A stretch of 64,000 nucleotides of DNA from Petaurus breviceps papuanus (taxonomy: Eukaryota; Chordata; Mammalia; Diprotodontia; Petauridae), in assembly GCA_028583685.1 (NCBI GenBank), contig JAMXIF010000045.1:11123761-11187760 (forward strand), in the 5' to 3' direction. Numbering within the stretch: position 1 is the stretch's first letter; each line of letters begins with the position of its first letter. The position numbers were made by a program, and so were the translations under genes. This document shows, in pieces, positions 10,746 through 20,100 of the stretch. The notes under the pieces are model-generated. The model was not told where the DNA came from. It worked only from the letters and a program-made list of their open reading frames with translations, and searched no databases.

Positions 10746-10989
10746 AGGCCTCCACTAATTATTAGGTATGTGATCAATGGCATGTCCTGAAAAGGACCCT
10801 GGACTTGAAATCGGAGGTGTTGAATTTGAATCTTCCCTCTGATACTTACCAGTCCTATGAAACTCATCTGTAAAGATGAGAAAGATCTGTCTAGAGAAAG
10901 GTTCATCAGAAAAGAATCTGAGAGTTTTGGTGGACCTCAAGCTCACTGTGAGTCTGATCTGTCAAGCAAGGAGAGCCAGGTGGGTCACC

Positions 10990-11195
10990 AGAGGCAGCTG
11001 AGGGCACAGTGTGAATGGAGCACCAGGCCTGGAAGTCAGCAAGACCTGAGTTCAAATCCAGCCTCAGACACTTCCTAGCTGTGTGACCCTGGGCAAGTCA
11101 CTTACCTTCTGCCTCAGTTTCCTCAACTGTAAAATGGAGATGATCATAGCACCTCCCCTGGGAGAATCAAACAATCTATCTGTGAAGGGCTTCAT
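10990..11195 (+). repeat. MIR/MAR-type SINE
   Basis: GAGTTCAAATCCAGCCTCAG, CTAGCTGTGTGACCCTGGGCAAGTCACTTA and CTCAGTTTCCTCAACTG are the B-box and core of the SINE on the + strand. The 5' half is diverged. The interval 11200-11700 that follows shows nothing recognisable. Confidence 0.75.
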
Positions 11196-11699
11196 ACTAG
11201 TTACTCCCTCCTCCCCGCCCCACCTCCCCAGGAAGGTCACAGCCCCTTCGTCTTTGGCCCTGGCCAGACCAAATCTGGCACATTGTGTTCAGGTCCTAGA
11301 ACTCGACTGTTAAAAGGACACATGCTCTGCTCCGGAGAAGCCATAGGAGGTGCCCATGGGGTCAAGAGCTTTGAAGATCATCCCACATGATGACTGGCTG
11401 AGGGAATTAGGAATGAAAAGCCTTGAATAGAGAAGGTTCATGAGAGCCGTGCACAAGCCTCTAAAGGGCCAGTCACAGGGGAGAGGGATAGGATTCATTG
11501 TGCGTGGCCCAGAGACCCCAGGACTAAGAAAAGTTAGTGAAAGTGACCCCAAAAAAAGGAAAAGTTGGGCTTTATCTGATGAAAAAAAATGTGCAGTGAG
11601 AATTATCAGTATCCCACCGTGGAATACTGATCACCTGTCCAAGAGGCTTTAGCAGGTCAGAGAGAATTCCTGTTCAGATCTAGCTTGGATGGCCACGGC

Positions 11700-11815
11700 A
11701 GTCATGGAACCAGAGGCCTAAAGACGGAAGGGACCCCAGAAGTTAGCTCTGTCAATCCCCCCATTTTACAGATAAGAAAACTGAGGAAAAGAACTGGAAC
11801 TCAGGCTCCTGAGGC
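11700..11815 (-). repeat. MIR-like SINE fragment, reverse orientation
   Basis: AGACGGAAGGGACCCCAGA, CCCCCATTTTACAGATAAG and AAACTGAGGAAA resemble the element type that also built the 18-kb minisatellite. The rest of 11816-12000 is unassigned, apart from a C10 run at about 11925. Confidence 0.55.
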
Positions 11816-11999
11816 TGAAATCTTCCACATGGCCAGAGGTTCAAGAAAGGAGGAGAGCCTGAGAAAGGAAACGGCATCCCAGGGCATCCCCACCACGGCC
11901 CTGCTTTATGCTCCTACCGACAGCCCCCCCCCCCCAAACCCACCAGCAGTCACTGAGACCTAAACTAGGTAAAGAGTGACATCTAGTGGACACCTGGGA

Positions 12000-12400
12000 T
12001 AAATACAAGAACAGTGTGTCTGTGTGCAAAGACATACGTGTGTATTGGGTACACAAGGAATGTGCGTGTGTGCTTATGTACATGGAATGCACATAAAAAC
12101 ATGTATTGAATAACATGTTAATTAAATTGATCTAATAAATTACTTTAAATAACGTGTATTACACCCTATATGTGCACATTTAGAGGACGTGTGTGTACAC
12201 ATATACACCTATAAGTGTATGTATAAAGAATGTGTGTACTCATATACCTATATAATGTGTATGTGTATGTACGTATATCACATGTATACAAAATATGTAT
12301 TAAGAGTATATATACACATAAAGAATTTTTATGATGCATGCGGTCCTCGTATACAGCTATACACATGTGTATGTCATAGCATAGACATTTACGCTGTGTA
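12000..12400. repeat. TA/TG/CA-rich low-complexity tract
   Basis: Alternating purine-pyrimidine sequence with many TGTGTG, TATATA and ACACAT words. No gene. A (TG)9-10 tract follows at about 12795-12816. Confidence 0.8.
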
Positions 12401-12625
12401 TGGGGCAGTTAGATGGCTCAGTGGATACAGCCCTGATCTGGAGGGCCTGAAGTCAGAAAGGCGAGTTCAAACCCAGCCTCAGACACTTCCTAGCTATGTG
12501 ACCCTGGACAAGTCACTTAACCTCTGTTTGCCTTAATCCACAGAAGGAAATGGCAAACCACTGCAGGATCTTTGCCCATGGACAGCATGGTCTATGGGGG
12601 TCGATCAAGTGGACAACAAATGCCA
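12400..12625 (+). repeat. Marsupial SINE (MAR1-type)
   Basis: Head GGGGCAGTTAGATGGCTCAG, B-box-like GAGTTCAAACCCAGCC, then CTAGCTATGTGACCC, GGAAATGGCAAACCACTGCAGGATC and a final GGACAACAAATGCC. The interval 12820-13600 after it holds no recognised feature except simple TG repeats and a weak SINE-like piece near 13290. Confidence 0.8.
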
Positions 12626-13604
12626 TATATGTATTGCATATGTATAGATATGCATATAGGTGATGTGTGTATGTGCATACACATAGAGATTTCCTATTTT
12701 GCAATACTCTACTGTTTCATAGACTCTCAGATTTGAGGATGGTACTAAAAATTGGCCAATTCTTGCTTGTCTGGCACCTGTTATATGCCAAGTTCTGTGT
12801 GTGTGTGTGTGTGTAAAATGTCATATTATATAATAACATATGTGTGTATACATCTCTAGTATTTGCCAGAACCTTGGGGATACTCCTAACAGACTGGCCA
12901 GAGGGAGCACATTGGCTTCCTCAGCTCAGCATCCCCTGCTAAACAAAGCCCTCTACAATATGCTTCCACCCTAGCCCTTCCAGCTGGATTTCCCCATACT
13001 GTCCTTGCACCCTAGGACAAAATCAGGCTTCATAATCCAAGCCAGGTGCCGAAGGAAGAACTCAAGCTCTACAGAGAGAGAGCCCAGGTTTCAATCCCAC
13101 TCCTGCCACTCACTACCTCTGTGAATCAGGACCTTGGGTTCTTCACTGTAAAATGGGGGGCGAGATAAGCAATAATGAACATGTGGTTCCAGATCTACAA
13201 TCTGGGATTCACCATCTCCTAAATACATCCTGGGCTTCCCCACTTCCCTGCTCTTTCTAAAGAGGGCATGGTATGGTAGATCTAGTGAGCATTAGACTTG
13301 GAGTGAGGAGCCTGGGCTCAAATCCCAGGTCTTGACAAGTGATTGGGATGTGGAGGGTCAGAGAGAGGTTGAAAAAAGGATGACCATGAGATGTGGTACC
13401 TGGCTGCTGGGGAGACAGAAAGGTTGAAGTATCAGGAGTTGGGGGAACAGGAGAGGTTTAGGGAGAAGAGAACAAATTTCATTTTTAATATGGTAAATTT
13501 GAGATGCCAGAGGGACGTGCCCAGGGAAGTGTCCAGCAGGAACATGGAGCCCCGAGGATTACTATTATTCCCCAAGTTGTTACTTTTCTTGTGGTCTTGC
13601 TGGG

Positions 13605-13835
13605 GAAAACAGAGAGACAGAGAGAGACACAGAGACAGACAGAGAAGAGAAAGAGGAGACAGAGAGGACAGAGTGAAAGACAGAAAAGGGGACAGAGAAA
13701 GAGAGGAGACAGAGAGACAGAAGAGAGACAGAGAGAGAGAGAGAAAGGAGAGAGACAGAGACAGAGAGAGACTGGGATGAGGGAGAAAAGGGAGAGAGGT
13801 AGAAGGGAAGAGAAAGGGAGAGACAGGCAGAGAGA
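13605..13835 (+). repeat. Purine-rich (GAGA/GACA)n tract
   Basis: About 230 bp of almost uninterrupted purines with GACAGAGA units and only scattered C. Open frames across it on both strands are compositional artefacts. Homopurine tracts of this length can form triplex DNA. Confidence 0.95.
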
Positions 13836-13917
13836 CTCTGTTTATGTATTGTTGCTTGTGTGCTGTCTCTCTCATTAGACTGTGAGCTCCATGAAAGCAG
13901 GGAATCAGGGCTTGTTT

Positions 13918-14084
13918 GTTGTTTTTTTTTTTTTTTTAAGCAATCGGGGTTAAGTAACTCGCTCAAGGTTGCACGGCCAGTTATTTCTGGGTGTGGTGCT
14001 AAGTATCTGAGCCCAGATTTGATTCCCAGGTCATCCCGACACTGGAGCCGGTGCTCTTACTCACTGAGCCTCCTGGCCGCCCCT
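13918..14084 (-). mobile_element. GGGCGGCC-type SINE, reverse orientation, with 13-bp target-site duplication
   Basis: Poly-T, AAGCAATCGGGGTTAAGTAAC, GGCCAGTTATTTCTGGG and CTCACTGAGCCTCCTGGCCGCCCC are the reverse complement of the family seen at 5216 and 8614. The duplication TCAGGGCTTGTTT is at 13905-13917 and 14085-14097. The host is an L2-like 3' end (about 13870-14190) that reads continuously when the SINE is removed. Confidence 0.92.
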
Positions 14085-14189
14085 TCAGGGCTTGTTTTTG
14101 TTTTTTTTAACTTTCTTTAGATCCCTAACTCGTAGCACACTGCTAGGCACATAGTAGGTTCCTAATAAAGGCTTACTGGCTTGTCAACT

Positions 14190-14998
14190 TTTCAAGAAGC
14201 TTAGTTCCAAAGAGAGAGGTGGAATGATAGCTGGATGATCAAGGATCAAGGAGAGGCTTTTGGATTGGGGAGACTTGATGGTGTTTGGAGACATCTGGGA
14301 AAGCTCCAGTGGCCAAGCAAGGTCTCCAGGGCGCTGGAGGAGCCGAGGAAGGGGTTCAGCCTAAGGGAGGCGCAGGGACACCGTGTGCACTGAGCTGAGG
14401 GAGAGAAGAGTGGGTGGCGCTGGAGTTATCAGAGGGAGCTCCTGTCAGACGTCCTCAATCATTTCTGAAGTGGGAGGCTGCCGTCTGCTTAGATCGAGAG
14501 GGCTGGCAACCGAACAGGGGCCAAAACAGGATTTTTAGAAAGTTTTGGAACCATCCTAACCCCCACAAGGTGGCAGCAAGGGGCAGCGGCAATAACGGAT
14601 GGGAAAGCCCTGGTCCTTCGGCCAGTGCAGTTAGTGATGACGGAGCCCCACCATTCTAGGACTCCCCCGCGCAGGCCTGCCCTCCACAGCTGCCCAGACC
14701 AATGTCTATTCCCTCTTCTTGATGACAGCTCTTCAGCGAGCTGAAGGCAGCTTCCCGTTCTAAAGATGCAAATGACTTTTGCAATATGCCGGGGGATGAT
14801 TCAAAATGAAAATGATTTCCCAGCGCTCCCTTATGAAGACAGCTCCCCTCTGCTCCCAGCACCGAAGTTGACCCTCTGGAAATGTCCACACAACCATCCA
14901 TAGCTCACATGTCCACAGGGTCTTACAGTGCAAAAAAAACAACCACTTTCCTCCCAACGGCCTTTTAAGATCGGTAAAGGATCATTATCTCCATTCTT
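14190..14998. other. Intergenic, unassigned
   Basis: Moderately GC-rich and non-repetitive by eye, with overlapping short open frames and none convincing. No feature recognised. Confidence 0.4.
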
Positions 14999-14999
14999 T

Positions 15000-15360
15000 T
15001 GTTTGCTTTTTTAAGTTGTTACTGACTCTCTGTGACCCCATTTGGAGTTTTCTTTACAAAGTCACTGGAGGGTTTTTCCATTTCCTTCTCCAGCTCATTT
15101 CACAGAAGAGGAAACTGAGGCAGACAGGGTGAAGTGACTTGCCCAAGGTAACACAGCTAGGGAGTGTCTGAGGCTGGATTTGAACTCAGGAGATCAGCCT
15201 TCCTGACTCAAGGCCCAGCGCCCCGCAGCTGCCCTGTCTCCATTTTACAGACAGGAAAATTGGCGCTCAGAGAAGGGGAGTGACTTGCCTACAGTCACAT
15301 CAAAGCCAGGAAGGGCGCCCAGGTCTCCCAGCACCAAATCCAGGGGTCAGGCTACTCCAC
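15000..15360 (-). repeat. MAR1-type SINE and adjacent MIR fragment, reverse orientation
   Basis: At 15000-15236: TGACTCTCTGTGACCCCATTTGG, CCTTCTCCAGCTCATTTCACAG, GTGACTTGCCCAAGG and GCAGCTGCCC, a nearly complete SINE. At 15237-15360: CTCCATTTTACAGACAGG and GTGACTTGCCTACAGTCACA, a second partial copy of MIR type. Confidence 0.75.
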
Positions 15361-15459
15361 CTTTCTCCTGCTGAAAGGACTGTTCATCCAAAAGAAAATG
15401 AAGGCAGACTTTGGGGAGAGGGGAGAGAGGGGGGATATTTTATTCTTAAAAATTAAATT

Positions 15460-15930
15460 GTCAATTCAGAGTCAGAGGACCCACGTTCAAATCCTTTCCC
15501 TGCCATATCTACCTGCCAAACTTTCTGGTCCTCATTTCTTCCTCTGAAATGAGGGTCTTGGACTAGCTTATCTCTACAGGTCACCAGACTTCAGCTCAAG
15601 GCCAGGAAAAACTTCCTAACAATAAAAACAGTGAGAATGTGAATTGGGCATCTTAACAGCTGAGCATCTATTAAGCCCCTACTATATGCTAAGCACCAGG
15701 GCTCCACAGAAAGGTAAAAGACAATTCCTGCTTCCAAGGAACTCACAGTCTAAGGCTAGGTGGTGAGCTCCCCATCACCGAAGATATTCAAATTGAGGCC
15801 AAAGGATTGTAGATGTTGAAGAGGGGAAGGAGGGTTGGACTAAGGGCCCTCTCATGTCTAAGATTCAGTAAAATCTTGATTCTATCAACCTAACAAACAT
15901 TTATTAAGTGTCCACTGTATGCAATGGGGG
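15460..15930 (+). repeat. MIR and L2-like fragments
   Basis: A diverged MIR on the + strand at about 15465-15560 (CAGAGTCAGAGGACCCACGTTCAAATCC). At about 15655-15760 and 15890-15930 are TATTAAGCCCCTACTATATGC and TTTATTAAGTGTCCACTGTATGC, the reverse-oriented tail type. Individual boundaries are not sharp. Confidence 0.5.
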
Positions 15931-16199
15931 CACAATGTCACACAGAGAGACCCTGTCACATACTGTCCGTGTGACCCTGGTCAAGTACTTAATCTCTCGA
16001 TTAGAAATTGCAGCTCGTGCATTGGTTGAGAGTTTCCTAAATTAACAAAAAAAAAAACAGGCTCCTGTCTTTAGGGAAAAAAAAGAGTGGATATTTTATA
16101 TATGGTCCTATACTTTCATTGGAATAGAGAACTCCCAGGCAAAAAACTCCCTCTACCAACACACACATCAGCTCTTTGTGGCTCATGGCCTAAGGGAGC

Positions 16200-16580
16200 A
16201 GGTGGGCCGCCAGGTGGCGCCATAGGGCACAGAGCACTGGATCTGGAGCAGGAAGGATTTGAGCTCACATCCAACCTCAGATCCTCACTAGCTGTGTGAC
16301 CCTGGGCCAGTCACTTCACCCCGTCTGCCTCAGTTTCCCCATCTGTGACCGCTCTCTATCCTGCCTCTCACAACTAACAGACTTTGGGAGAGAGGGCCCT
16401 AGCCCTGTGGATGGCTTCAGGGAAGGCAGGGAGTGTGGCACGGTGGGACAGCGCCTGAAGATCTGGGTTTGAATCTGGGCCTTATACACAGTAACATGAT
16501 GACTCTGGGCAAGTTTAAATAATTCATCTATAAAATGACCAAGGCCTCTTCCACCTCTCGATCTATGACCTAACAATTAG
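16200..16580 (+). repeat. SINE and MIR fragment
   Basis: At 16202-16350 a tRNA-type SINE: GCCGCCAGGTGGCGCCATAGG, CTCACTAGCTGTGTGACCCTGGGC, CCTCAGTTTCCCCATCTG. At about 16430-16580 a MIR-like fragment with GACTCTGGGCAAG, whose end grades into the tandem array that follows. Confidence 0.7.
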
Positions 16581-16589
16581 GTGACAGGA

Positions 16590-17235
16590 CTCTCGTGACC
16601 CGCGTTCAAATCCTGCATCTGCTGCTTACCAGCCGGGCAACTCTAAAATGAGGAAAGAGATAATAAGCATATAGTAAGCACCTTCTGTATGCCAGGCACT
16701 GTTAAGTCTTCTATTACCTCTTTGGGACACGTCATCTGAGCTCCGTGCCTCAGTTTCCTCATTTGTAACATAAAGGGAGGCCGGCTAAGGTCTCTTCTAC
16801 CCCTCAATCTATGATCCGACAAGAAGGTGATGGCACTTTATGACCTGGGTTCAAATCCTGCATCTGCTGCTTACCAGCTGGGCAACTCTGAAATGAGGAA
16901 GGACATAAGCCTGCATTAAGCACCTACTGCATGCCAGGTTCTCTATTACCTCTTTGGGACTGTGGTTCTCTATTACCTCTTTGGGACACGTCATCTGAGC
17001 TCCCTGTGCCTCAGTTTCCTCATCTGTAACATAAAGGGAGGCTGGCTAAGGTCTCTTCTGATGGCACTTTACGACCTGGGTTCAAATCCTGCATCTGCTG
17101 CTTACCAGCTGGGCAACTCTGAAATGAGGAAGGACATAAGCCTGCATTAAGCACCTACTGCATGCCAGGTTCTCGAGTACCTCTTTGGGACACGTCATCT
17201 GAGCTCCGTGCCTCAGTTTCCCCATCCGTAAAGTA
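16590..17235 (+). repeat. Triplicated MIR-like segment (tandem, about 200-260 bp units)
   Basis: The phrase TTCAAATCCTGCATCTGCTG recurs at 16605, 16850 and 17081, and GTCATCTGAGCTCC at 16731, 16990 and 17194. Between these lie near-identical stretches, including GGGCAACTCTGAAATGAGG and GCCTGCATTAAGCACCTACTGC in copies 2 and 3. Copy 2 carries an extra 28-bp direct duplication (GGTTCTCTATTACCTCTTTG twice near 16937 and 16964), and copy 3 lacks about 35 bp. Copies 2 and 3 are most alike, so the last duplication is recent. The array stops where the CpG island starts. Confidence 0.9.
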
Positions 17236-17469
17236 GGGGTGTCACAACGCTCCCGGAGGCCAGGCGCGCAGGTAGCGCGGGGCGCGCAGAGAGTGGGCAG
17301 CGGCCCGAGCTGGAGCTGGCGCTGGCGCCGGGCAGGTATTCGATGCGCTCGGCGCTCCTCCCCTCTCTCTCCTCCCTCCCTCCCCGCTCCCCCCGCCCCT
17401 CGGGCCCGGCCGCCCGCCGCGGTGGAGGCGCTCGGTGCTCGGCTGCGGCGGCCTGGCGGCTCTCCGCTC

Positions 17470-17535
17470 TCCTCTCCCTCTCAAGATGGCGGCGGTCGGC
17501 GGCGCTGAGGCGGGAGCCGGGCCCGCGGAGTAAAG
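17470..17535 (+). other. HMGXB4: Putative non-coding exon 1 of HMGXB4
   Basis: The first coding exon, at 25.4 kb, has its own splice acceptor, so an upstream 5'UTR exon is required. The best candidate is the stretch around the YY1 motif, ending at AAAG before GTAGCG (donor GT at 17536-17537). The start is inferred from the usual YY1 position, not seen. Another possible donor is GAAG/GTACCT at about 18030. Intron 1 would then be about 7.8 kb. Confidence 0.4.
17482..17493 (+). promoter_or_regulatory. YY1 binding site at the HMGXB4 promoter
   Basis: The sequence CAAGATGGCGGC matches the high-affinity YY1 consensus (AAGATGGCGGC). In mammals this element is typical of CpG promoters of housekeeping genes and sits within the first tens of bases of the transcript, helping to set the start site. 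Binding is inferred from the match. Confidence 0.65.
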
Positions 17536-18061
17536 GTAGCGGCGAGCAGCGACCCCGCCTGCCCCGGCCGGCCGGGGCCCCCCGGGCGCCCGCCACCCCC
17601 GCCCCGCGCCCAGCTGCCGCCCCGGGCCCGCTCTGGCCGTCCCGGGCCGCCTCCCCGCGCCGCGCGGCCTAGGCCCCGGGCCCGAGCCGGGGGCTGGAGT
17701 GGCGGCCGCGGCCCGGCATGAAGCGGCGGCCCGGGGCGGCCGGAGCGGGGCCGACAGGGGCGGGACGCGTTCAAACAGAGAAGGCGGGAAAGTGGCGGCG
17801 GGGGCCAGGGGCGGGCGCGCGCGCGCGGGGGCGCGCGAGGCCGGGGCAGCCCCGCCCCCCGCGCCTGCCCAGTGCCCGCCCCCGCCGCGGGGGGGCGCCC
17901 TGGAGGCCGCGGGCGCGAGCGCCAGAGCAGAGCGGGGAGCCGGCGGGGGGGTGCGGGGAGCGTGCGTGCGGGGCGCCCGGGAGCCCAGGGGGGCCGGAGC
18001 GCCTCGAGGCTCCGGACTGAGAGCCCGAAGGTACCTCGGTGCCGCCCAGCCCCGCCCCTCC

Positions 18062-18785
18062 CCCTTACAGGCCGGGAAACTGAGGCACGGGCAGGGAAGC
18101 AGGGGGGACGGCGCCCGTGAGCTCAGGGGGGCGATCCCCCAGACCAGAGCCCCCAAACACGCAGACTTAGAGCCGGAAGGGACCTCAGGGGCCGAGTTCG
18201 ACTCCCCCATTTTTACAGACTGGGAAACTGAGGCACGGCATAGGGAAGGAGGGGCGAATACACCTATGAGCCCAGGGGGCCGATCCCCCAGACCAGAGCC
18301 CCCAAACACGCAGACTTAGAGCCGGACGGGACCTCAGGGGCCGAGTTCGACTCCCCCATTTTTACAGACTGGGAAACTGAGGCACGGCATAGGGAAGGAG
18401 GGGCGAATACACCTATGAGCCCAGGGGGGCGATCCCCCAGACCAGAGCCCCCAAACACGCAGACTTAGAGCCGGACGGGACCTCAGGGGCCAAGTTCGAC
18501 TCCCCCATTTTTACAGGCCGGGAAACTGAGGCACGGGCAGGGAAGCAGGGGGGACGGCGCCCGTGAGCTCAGGGGGGCGATCCCCCAGACCAGAGCCCCC
18601 AAACACGCAGACTTAGAGCCGGAAGGGACCTCAGGGGCCGAGTTCGACTCCCCCATTTTTACAGACTGGGANNNNNNNNNNCCGATCCCCCAGACCAGAG
18701 CCCCCAAACACGCAGACTTAGAGCCGGAAGGGACGTCAGGGGCCGAGTTTGACTCCCCCATTTTTACAGCTGGAGAAACTGAGTC
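18062..18785 (+). repeat. 149-bp minisatellite directly downstream of the HMGXB4 CpG island
   Basis: The marker CAGACTTAGAGCCGGA recurs at 18162, 18311, 18460, 18608 and 18713. Spacings are 149, 149 and 148, then 105 across the assembly gap. Two unit types alternate: type A with GGGCAGGGAAGCAGGGGGGAC (units 1 and 4) and type B with GGCATAGGGAAGGAGGGGCG (units 2 and 3). Each unit contains TTTTACAGACTGGGAAACTGAGGC, so it derives from a MIR-like SINE in reverse. About five units are assembled. The array lies in HMGXB4 intron 1 if exon 1 is placed correctly. Confidence 0.95.
18672..18681. other. Assembly gap of 10 N
   Basis: Ten N within the minisatellite. The shortened spacing across it (105 instead of 149) shows that array units are missing, so the true array is longer than shown. 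Confidence 1.
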
Positions 18786-20100
18786 ACCACCAGAGCAAGA
18801 GCGCAGAGTGCTTCTGGTGCAGGTCCTCAGACTCAGCTGGAAAAGCCCTCAGAGGCCGCCGATCCAGCCCCTGGTTTTGTAGAGGAGGCTGAGGCCCCTG
18901 GAGGGCTGTGCCTCAGGGGCCTTCAGATCTCACCTTCCCAGGCAGTGTTGGGGACACTAAGGGTCGGGGGGTCGTAGCCTTAAATCTGGAAGCCGCCCTC
19001 CTCGGTTTACAGACCGGGAAACTGAGGCACAGCCCAGGGCCGAGCATGGGAGGAGTCCGTGCGTCCCAGCCTCGTGAGCCCACAGAGCCCAGACTCAGAC
19101 CCTGGAGCCCCTGGGTGCCTCCTCTGGGCCCCCCGCGGTGCGGGCCGAGGACCAGACCCCGTCTGCCCCAGTGCCCGGGGCCTGCTGGGACGGACTCCCG
19201 GAATGCAGGGATTCTGCTCCCGGCCATAGGTCAGGCGCTGGCAGCCCGTTGTGTCCTAAGCCCCCGGGATCCAGAGACAAGGGAGCGGGAGCGGCATGCC
19301 CCGACTGAGCCGGCAGGCACCAGAGAGGAGGCCCGGGGAGCGGGTTCTGATCCGCAGTCTGGGGGGTCACAGACAGAGCGGGGCCACGAGGCTGCAGACG
19401 GGCAGTCCAACCCAGCCAGGGCTGGGTTCTAGGTGCTAGGGAGAGAGACCAGCCCGCCGGCTCACAGAGAGCATGGATTCCCAGCTGGGAAGGACGTCGT
19501 GGAGATAGCCTGGTCCTAGCCTGCCGTTTACGCAGCCCTGTGTTTTAGCTTAGTGACTTCACTCAGAGCCGTGCTGCAGCGCCTGCTGGTTCCCTGAAGA
19601 CAGCCGGGGTTCTAGGAAGCCGCCTCAGGGGAGTCTTAAGGGCTGGCAGGGCTTTCAGGGTGACTGTGTGACCAGGCTGCAGGCCAGCCTCGCTGTGTTC
19701 TGAGGCTGCGAAAAGCGCTTTCTGTGAGACGCGGAGAAAAGGCGCTCCCATGGATGCAGCCACCATGGGGAATGGAGACTTGGATGGTGTGCCCGATGAA
19801 CGCATCAGTAACCAGTCAGGGGGACCCGAGGGAGCACGTGCAGTCCCCTCCACATCTCTTCTGTGCTTGTTCTCTCCAGAGCTGGATCCTAGGATCTCTG
19901 GGAAGGAGCTGAGAGCCCCTGATCTCCTTCCCTGGGGCTTCTGTTGGGAAGGCGGCCCCCAGGCTGAGGCAGTCTTGTTTTGTCTTGGTGTCTCCAGGGT
20001 CTAACACCGCTCCTGGCTCACAGTAAGCACTTAATAAAGGCTTCTCAGATTGAGTAGGTAGCAGAGCCAAAGTCCTCCCTCACACCCAGGACCTCTGTAT
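18786..20100. other. Start of HMGXB4 intron 1, MIR-like remnants
   Basis: GC-rich sequence with diverged copies of the same SINE type (about 18830-18905 with GTAGAGGAGGCTGAGGCCCC, 18975-19040 with CTCGGTTTACAGACCGGG, and 19460-19520) and an L2-like tail at about 19990-20060. Open frames here are compositional. Confidence 0.5.

Larger units (their letters stand above)
17230..18060 (+). promoter_or_regulatory. HMGXB4: CpG-island promoter of HMGXB4
   Basis: Composition changes abruptly to very GC- and CpG-rich DNA with runs of GCGCGC and GC boxes, in contrast to the repeat DNA on both sides. The island lies 5' of the HMGXB4 coding exons on the same strand, and no other gene start fits it. A CAAGATGGCGGC element at 17482-17493 is a good YY1 site in the orientation usually found just downstream of a transcription start. 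No TATA box or CCAAT box is evident, as expected for a housekeeping CpG promoter. The edges are judged by eye. Confidence 0.8.

Noticed and set aside
13391-13966. Arg/Glu-rich and Ser/Leu-rich open frames
   Set aside because: Translations of the homopurine tract and its complement.
1-17200. A further protein-coding gene upstream of HMGXB4
   Set aside because: All open frames are short, overlap repeats or lack codon character. No splice-linked series of conserved segments is seen.
17242-18309. 355-codon reverse-strand open frame, and several other long frames in the CpG island
   Set aside because: Open only because stop codons are rare in extreme GC-rich DNA. The translation is Pro/Ala/Gly/Arg low complexity, and part of it is the minisatellite.
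18483-18761. Open frame running through the N gap
   Set aside because: It crosses unknown bases and consists of minisatellite units.
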